A DNA stretch of 64,000 bases from Streptomyces indicus (lineage in GTDB: Bacteria; Actinomycetota; Actinomycetes; Streptomycetales; Streptomycetaceae). The stretch's first letter is position 1; the number at the start of each line of letters is the position of its first letter. Of this stretch, positions 60,001 to 64,000 are shown piece after piece. The notes beneath the pieces were generated by a model. It was not told the DNA's origin. It saw only the letters and a program-made list of their open reading frames with translations, and made no database searches. A program made the position numbers and the translations under genes. The stretch lies in NCBI RefSeq assembly GCF_900100315.1, contig NZ_FNFF01000005.1, positions 432,484 to 496,483 on the forward strand, written 5' to 3'.

Positions 60001-61168
60001 CCACGGCGGTCTCCGAGAGTTCGAGGGACTGTTCCTGCACTCGACGTATGGCCTCGTCCTCGGACACCACATGCGCCGAGAGCTGCGCTGCGAGATGGAC
60101 CAAGGCTGCGGCCTGACCTCGGACCGCAGGATCGTCCATACGGGCCGCCCGATCGTCCTCGGCCGCCTCGTCGCTGCTGACCGGCGGATGGGGCGTTCCC
60201 TTCGGTGCCCGGGACGTCCACTCGAGAAGATGCCTCATGGCCCTGCTCAAGTTGGCCAGATGCGGATCTCTGTCGGCGCCATTCGTTAGGTCAACCGCGC
60301 GGCGCAGCCACCTGACTGCCTCCTTCAACACCGGTATGGCGGTTTCTCTTTCACCAACTGCTGCCGCTGCTTCCGCGCGACGACCGAGAGTCGCACCGAG
60401 TCCGGCCACCGCACGCGCCAGGACATGCGCGTCCCCCGCAGCGTCCTCGAGCGCATCCTGGTAGGCCCCCTCCGCTCGAGTGAGATCGCCTGTGTTCCCC
60501 GAAACATCGAAGCGTCCCACGAGGGCATCGGCGAGCGACATTGCGCGGCTCGCACGCCGCACCGCAGATGGCTCCGGGCGAGCAGCAACGCTGCCCAGCA
60601 GTGCCACCGCAACGTCTGCGTCCGCACTCCGCTCCACCGCCGGGCGGCCGCAAAGTGCCGCACGATGGTGGTACGCGAGACCGTGGACGGTGTCCCGGTA
60701 TGCGTTGTCATCACTGCCAGGGACCGTCCGGATCAAGCTGATGGCCTGGTCGAGGGCAGCGATGTCGCCGTGCTCCTCACCGTCGATGACTAGATCCGCC
60801 GCATGGTCCAACGGGTCGCTCCAAGGGTCATATCCGGTCTCATCGGCGAGCCGAGGCCACAGCTCGCGCGGCACTCGCCGGTGATCGACCAGGTAGAGCA
60901 GTCCGAATACGCCGATCGCTGTCTCTAGGTCTCGGGCAGCAAGCTCCTGGGCATCAGGGCCGCGACTGTGCGCCAAGGACCGAGCCCAATAGAACGCTGC
61001 AATGGTGTGCAGCACATCGGGGTTGGCCGCTTCGGGTCGCCTACCCACTGAAGCGAAGAGTTCCGTCGCGACGGCCAAGGCATCATCTTCGAGGACGAGG
61101 CGCGGGTCCCGGCCTTCGCCGAACTCCCGTACTCGAGCCGCCAACTCAATATGCCGCGCGTCCTCCAC
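57044..61168 (-). CDS. Large TPR-CHAT protease
   Basis: A protein of about 1374 residues. The N-terminal 900 or so residues are helical and TPR-like with repeated A-L-A pairs. The C-terminal 330 are a CHAT (caspase HetF associated with TPRs) domain. Catalytic His is in VHVAAHGAH near residue 1230, Cys in TMSSCESALG near 1276, and the end has the family's ASAVIGCLWPVHPEVATEFF. CHAT proteases are activated in many bacteria by sensors in defence and stress systems. GTG 61168 follows GGGGGG and is preferred over ATG 61180. It overlaps the next gene by four bases. Its natural substrate here is unknown. Confidence 0.85.
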   Translation of the reverse strand: MEDARHIELAARVREFGEGRDPRLVLEDDALAVATELFASVGRRPEAANPDVLHTIAAFYWARSLAHSRGPDAQELAARDLETAIGVFGLLYLVDHRRVPRELWPRLADETGYDPWSDPLDHAADLVIDGEEHGDIAALDQAISLIRTVPGSDDNAYRDTVHGLAYHHRAALCGRPAVERSADADVAVALLGSVAARPEPSAVRRASRAMSLADALVGRFDVSGNTGDLTRAEGAYQDALEDAAGDAHVLARAVAGLGATLGRRAEAAAAVGERETAIPVLKEAVRWLRRAVDLTNGADRDPHLANLSRAMRHLLEWTSRAPKGTPHPPVSSDEAAEDDRAARMDDPAVRGQAAALVHLAAQLSAHVVSEDEAIRRVQEQSLELSETAVGSVVLGALRFVEVGTPGDAVPALTLALEAARSRWGTGHRTPWWWAADAYVEAGRLALTEMADGLLFRRACAVADEQISVLRASDRTEDIAELAETLYAAGLLRTSPYLGQMSGLTFESAHDLWRDRQARHRSIHPNDSVAPETAEMPTPLAAAEAALTYLREAADLSGEHNRGRVLKALAEALSIVAGLNQESHDEEIRAAAREAIDLLDPVRDPLTHLYLLRVLHLLGEISLPGDLQDVLPVPLAAVRERQGLREAASVFAEALTLAEEARRPDLEFQLLEAADRELPDLPTDSYRRRRWTSEVHCLAANRLGCFGGPIRVAEAAEQLRSRADDEGWPAEERAATLIHLAAHARGGDEEHIGRALIEEAWELAPELCTRCGPALYYLSGTLSYDLALRTSGSGQEALVARHFADALADYATCGQTDMALNSLDAGLRSALAADEGSASAAVAALVPAAVWLRGGADEVVAWKLRDLYQQLVTKLRGSTFSHGLMLAIHQAAKGIDFSVIAARPGPFTPSAGLSRLLARIRGEELQRSGLMSEPELPSAEDAMLFYVGTGESETGSDADTEHRNTQRAADRWISQELLATGSLDRMPMMFPDELKALLTEDTVLLSLYLGHARREGSEAPVTSLSGLAVTRENTEHHTVLLSNFEAGLIRFTRATHRLSAHPVAFHVAALRHAIVTDPLHRPISREAQKQLRDGIVPNLAGFATRLDRWRAQGKRHLCIWPNGPLHYLPYHLLEVDGRPLAADWTVTQVPSLGFLRTSAPLVDSPPGHGLVAFASAAGGTRHGLGAQDGLEAHAVQVAAAMGGSAVLGAAATPRRLLTELADARYVHVAAHGAHNEWASWYQCLFLSPDADNDGRVFAHDILQTDLRSVELVTMSSCESALGRFDVNDNLRGLPAAFLSAGASAVIGCLWPVHPEVATEFFGTLYERLARTSDRRAAFRAAQIAVRARHPAYRDWGTFCFIGDWRHSDSNQGAAL

Positions 61169-61435
61169 GAATCCCCCCATCCGTTGGACTGCTGATCGTA
61201 GTCAAAGCGACACTCGTAGCTCGGCCGAGTCACCGATCTCAGACGCCTCACGTAGCCCATCAACTCGGTCGGCCGAGGAGCGCACGGACTTGGAGATGGA
61301 CGGTGGCCGCCAACAAACGACGAAGCGCAGTGCATACCTCGCCGCAGAGCGTAGTGTGCGGCCAAGTAGCGGCGAGGTGCGGCGGCAGCGGCTCGTCCCT
61401 CCCCCGCCCGCCTCCGAAATGAAGTGGCGTATTGG

Positions 61436-61687
61436 TCAAGGCTGATAGTTCAGGCTGGAGTACTCGAGCGAGCGGGCCAGAGTGACGACGGACTCTCCCG
61501 CACGGGGATGACTGACCCCAGCCTCGACAAAGGTGGGATTCCAGACCTCGTCGTTGAACATGTTTGCCCGCAGCGCGATGCCGTACGTCGAGGTGAGAAC
61601 CCCCACGACCATCGGGTTCACGTCACTCGCCTCCGCCAGACGAAACCCTCCGACCGCGCGGGACCGTGGAAGCAGAACTCGACTCAC
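61436..61687 (-). CDS. Small hypothetical protein
   Basis: An 83-residue protein from GTG 61687, preceded by GGAG five bases upstream (ATG 61690 is the alternative). The sequence GGFRLAEASDVNPMVVGVLTSTYGIALRANMFNDEVW looks natural. It overlaps the 3' end of the DUF2637 gene by 65 nt, which suggests co-transcription. I do not recognise the family. About 255 bp of possible promoter DNA for the CHAT gene lies beyond it, with no other gene. Confidence 0.45.
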   Translation of the reverse strand: MSRVLLPRSRAVGGFRLAEASDVNPMVVGVLTSTYGIALRANMFNDEVWNPTFVEAGVSHPRAGESVVTLARSLEYSSLNYQP

Positions 61688-62366
61688 CATCTCTCCGTTC
61701 ACGCACCTGGCCGACCAGTTGCCGCGCGCGCTTGGCTCCGACCTTCAACTCCTTCCGTAGGGTCTCTGACGAGATCGGCCGTCGGTGCATGGCACGATGA
61801 CGCGCGTCCGCCGCCAGCGCGGATTCCAACATCCCCATCTCCTGTACCGGTTCCCCGCCTTCTTCCCCGCCAGAGGCTGCCTGGTTCTGGCCACCGCGCG
61901 GTCGGCCAAGTACCAGCAACTCCACGGACAGCAACAGCGCGATCGGCGGCCAACCAGCGACCAGTACCGGCTGCCACGCCAAGGCCGGCGCCGCGGCGAT
62001 ATTGGCCGCGAGCGACACGGCAATGCCCAGTCCGAATGCGGCCCAGACAAGGCAGCGCCTGCCCCGCCTCGCATTGTGCGGCGGCCGGAGCCGACCAACC
62101 GTCGACAACAACAGCAGCCCATCGACCGAGAGCGGCCACAGCGCGGCACTCACCCGATCTGCGCCGCCCCGCTCGGCGAACTCACGCTGATGCACGTACG
62201 AGGCATACGCGGCGACACTCGCCACCAGCAAGGCGCAAAGGCGTCGCAGCCACTCGTCCGAATCCAGCAACTTGCCGCGCGAGAACCTGACCTCAGGCGT
62301 TCCGGCCTCTACAGGGCGATCCGTTCCGGCTTCTACAGGGCGATCCGTTCCGGTGCTCTGCATCAT
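61623..62366 (-). CDS. DUF2637 domain membrane protein (plasmid/ICE type)
   Basis: A 247-residue membrane protein. After a repeat TDRPVEAG-TDRPVEAG comes the DUF2637 signature: AYASYVHQREFAERGGADRVSAALWPLSVDGLLLLSTVG, then LAANIAAAPALAWQPVLVAGWPPIALLL. There are about four helices, and then a winged-helix-like tail (SSETLRKELKVGAKRARQLVGQV). DUF2637 proteins are typical of actinomycete conjugative plasmids and integrative elements. An IS starts only about 10 bp upstream of the ATG and has removed the original promoter and perhaps the ribosome site. This argues that the region is a remnant of a mobile element. Confidence 0.8.
   Translation of the reverse strand: MMQSTGTDRPVEAGTDRPVEAGTPEVRFSRGKLLDSDEWLRRLCALLVASVAAYASYVHQREFAERGGADRVSAALWPLSVDGLLLLSTVGRLRPPHNARRGRRCLVWAAFGLGIAVSLAANIAAAPALAWQPVLVAGWPPIALLLSVELLVLGRPRGGQNQAASGGEEGGEPVQEMGMLESALAADARHRAMHRRPISSETLRKELKVGAKRARQLVGQVRERRDGESSSASTVPRGRRVSSGGGE
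62308..62355 (-). repeat. Two 24-bp tandem repeats in DUF2637 start
   Basis: TCTACAGGGCGATCCGTTCC recurs at a period of 24 bp (62308-62331, 62332-62355), keeping frame and coding for TDRPVEAG twice. Confidence 0.8.
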
Positions 62367-62470
62367 GCACCCGCCTAAGGGTTGTCCCGCAAAGGCTGGA
62401 TGGGGCCCGCCCCGGGCGCTGAATCGGATACTCGCGAGACTCCGACACGGGGCTGTGACAGCCTGCGGGC

Positions 62471-62809
62471 ATGCCAGAGCTGCGTCTTCATGCAGGCCGT
62501 CACTACGCCATCCAGTTCCACTACGCCTTGCCGGACGACGCATGGTGTGTGGAGCTGAGCGAGGCCGTCCCGGCGCCGACTGCGCGGGCTGAGATTCCCC
62601 ACGCCGCAGCGCATTTGCCTGGTGCGGCCTTCCTGGTGGCGGTGATCCCCGACGAGGATCCGGTCCTGGAGCCGACTGTCCACATCCACAGTCGCGACGA
62701 GCACGTCATCCCCTACGAGATCATGCGCTGGTTCATGGAGCATGTGGCCGAGCAGGTTGAACGCTGCCGCATCGCGTTCGAACAGGGAGAACCTGACGCA
62801 GTGGAATGA
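62471..62809 (+). CDS. Hypothetical protein carried inside the IS
   Basis: A 112-residue soluble protein starting MPELRLHAGRHYAIQFHYALPDDAW. It lies within the IS, 7 nt ahead of the transposase start and in the same direction, so the two are probably co-translated. It has no signal peptide or DNA-binding motif that I recognise. The C-terminus is helical (IPYEIMRWFMEHVAEQVERCRIAF). It may be a passenger or an accessory transposition gene. Confidence 0.6.
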   Translation: MPELRLHAGRHYAIQFHYALPDDAWCVELSEAVPAPTARAEIPHAAAHLPGAAFLVAVIPDEDPVLEPTVHIHSRDEHVIPYEIMRWFMEHVAEQVERCRIAFEQGEPDAVE

Positions 62810-62816
62810 TCATGCA

Positions 62817-63583
62817 GTGACTGGTGTGATCACGGCGTCGGAACCGTCCTGGATAGGCCCCTTCACCGGGCTGAGCCCGCGCTGCTTCGGCAAGTTGGTG
62901 ACCGCGGTGCGCCGCGAGACCGCAGCTGATGTGCACCGGGGGCGGCCGTGGAGCCTGCCGCTTGAGGACCGCATCCTGCTGGTCGCGGCCTACTGGCGAA
63001 CCAACTTGACGATGCGCCAGATCGCCCCGCTATTCGGTGTCTCCAAGTCCGCAGCGGACCAGATTATCGACCATCTCGGTCCGCTGATTGCGCTTCAGCC
63101 GCGCAAGCAGTTCCGCAAGGGCACCGTGCTCATCGTGGACGGCACCCTGGTGCCCACTCGCGATCACACGGTGGCCGAGCGTCGAAGAACTACCGCTATT
63201 CCACGGCCCATCAGGTGGTCATCGACGCCGACACCCGCCTGATCGTGGTGGTCGGCCGGCCCCTCCCGGGCAACCGGCACGACTCCCGCGGGTGGGAGGA
63301 ATCCGGCGCCAAGGCAGCCGTCGGCAAGACGATGACCATCGCGGACGGTGGCTACCAGGGCACCGGACTCGTCATTCCTCACCGCCGCCGCAAAGGCGAA
63401 GACCTCCCAGCCTGGAAGGAGGAACACAATCGCTCCCACAAGCAAGTTCGCGCCCGCGTCGAGCACACCTTCGCCCGCATGAAGGGTTGGAAGATCCTGC
63501 GCGACTGCCGCCTGAAAGGTGATGGCGTCCAGCACGCCATGCTCGGCATCGCCCGCCTGCACAACCTCACACTCGCCGGATAG
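62817..63583 (+). pseudogene. IS transposase, DDE_Tnp_4 type, frameshifted
   Basis: GTG 62817 begins VTGVITASEPSWIGPFTGL and continues to LIVDGTLVPTRDHTVAER, which holds the first catalytic Asp. A base is missing near 63178-63183; after it the frame switches to SKNYRYSTAHQVVIDADTRLIV, then DSRGWEESG, DGGYQGTGLVIPHRR and EHTFARMKGWKILRDCRLKG to the end. The catalytic DDE pattern and the typical IS5-type end are present once frames are joined. No slippery heptamer is apparent, so this is more likely a disabled gene than programmed frameshifting. Confidence 0.75.
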
Positions 63584-63648
63584 CGAACATGCAGGACGGC
63601 GACAGCCAGACCTCTCATGACCGCAAGATCGTTACGGGACAACCCTTA

Positions 63649-64000
63649 GACGGTGTCTCGATTGGCGGTAGGTCGTTGCTTCGGGCATGGACATAGTTGA
63701 GCGGCTCGTGCCGGACGGACTGTGGGAGATCTTCGAGGACGTGGCGCCGGAGCCGCCGGTACGCGTCCAGGGCGGAGGCCGCCGGCGATGCGATGACCGG
63801 GCGGTGCTGGCCGCGATCGTGTTCGTCGCGACCTCGGGTTGCGCCTGGCGGCAGCTGCCACCGGTCTTCGGCGCCTCCTGGCAGACGGTGCATCGGCGTT
63901 TCACGGACTGGTCGCGGGCGCGGGTATGGGCCAAGCTGCACCGCGTCGTTCTTGATCGGCTTGGCGCGAACGGCGAGTTGGACTGGTCGCGCTGCGCGAT
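63649..64000 (+). mobile_element. Start of a second IS (IS5 family), cut by window edge
   Basis: The right end of the first IS runs directly into GACGGTGTCTCGATTGG, which looks like the end of another IS, and a transposase begins at 63687. The element continues past the window, so its far end is not seen. Confidence 0.6.
63687..64000 (+). CDS. IS5-family transposase, partial
   Basis: ATG 63687 starts MDIVERLVPDGLWEIFEDV. It contains RRRCDDRAVLAAIVFVATSGCAWRQLPPVFG and SWQTVHRRFTDWSRARVWAKL, the N-terminal (DUF4096-type) DNA-binding part of IS5-type transposases. The frame has no stop before the window ends at 64000, leaving about 104 residues; the catalytic domain lies outside. It runs in the same direction as the first IS. 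Confidence 0.85.
   Translation, partial: MDIVERLVPDGLWEIFEDVAPEPPVRVQGGGRRRCDDRAVLAAIVFVATSGCAWRQLPPVFGASWQTVHRRFTDWSRARVWAKLHRVVLDRLGANGELDWSRCA

Larger units (their letters stand above)
62376..63649 (+). mobile_element. Complete insertion sequence, IS5-like, with an extra ORF
   Basis: Inverted ends: TAAGGGTTGTCCCG (62376-62389) and CGGGACAACCCTTA (63635-63648). Allowing a TA target duplication, the element is about 1269 bp (62378-63646) with ends AGGGTTGTCCCGYAAMG. It holds an ORF of 112 residues and a DDE_Tnp_4-type transposase that is frameshifted. It lies 10 bp from the DUF2637 start and abuts a second IS on the right. Confidence 0.8.

Overview
The window looks like a chromosomal segment from a Streptomyces or a close relative. 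The DNA is very GC-rich, third codon positions are strongly G/C, GTG starts and GGAGG-type ribosome sites are common, and it carries actinomycete marker families: a divergent third EF-Tu, WXG100/ESX-type proteins, an HPII-type catalase and a DUF2637 plasmid-type protein. I see no rRNA, tRNA or CRISPR array.

Layout. (1) 1-1063: the 5' end of a spermidine-synthase-like gene and a patatin-like esterase. (2) 1187-13519: a catabolic cluster. The minus-strand operon runs carbamate kinase, acetamidase/formamidase, cytosine-deaminase-like amidohydrolase, DUF1097 membrane protein. A PucR regulator and an NCS1 permease lie beside it, and a plus-strand operon encodes FdrA, DUF1116 and DUF2877. The last three match the E. 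coli three-component oxamate carbamoyltransferase, so the cluster probably imports a small N-rich compound and recovers ATP from a carbamoyl group. A shared sequence motif in both main promoter regions suggests common control. (3) 13.5-14.4 kb: sparse, with a truncated anti-sigma-type ATPase. (4) 14.4-19.6 kb: a tight ESX/type VII-associated gene set with a 731-residue protein that has a Gly/Ala-rich hydrophobic segment. (5) 19.7-53.6 kb: ordinary chromosomal genes, including tuf3, a DNA alkylation repair protein, uppP, lnt, ung, an oligopeptide-binding lipoprotein, two short-chain dehydrogenases, a HipA/DUF3037 pair, katE, a Rieske lipoprotein and several EamA exporters. Several divergent regulator/target pairs have clear operators (MerR, TetR, LysR, MocR). 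(6) 53.6-64 kb: accessory DNA with frameshifted or truncated genes, an IS256 remnant, a large TPR-CHAT protease gene overlapping a partner gene by 4 nt, a DUF2637 gene, a complete IS with an extra ORF and a frameshifted transposase, and the start of a second IS.

The strongest candidates for undescribed biology are the carbamoyl-recovery cluster, the TPR-CHAT/partner pair, the ESX-associated locus, and a putative leader-peptide attenuator in front of an EamA exporter. Calls rest on reading motifs and gene order by eye; no database searches were run. Residue numbers are approximate.
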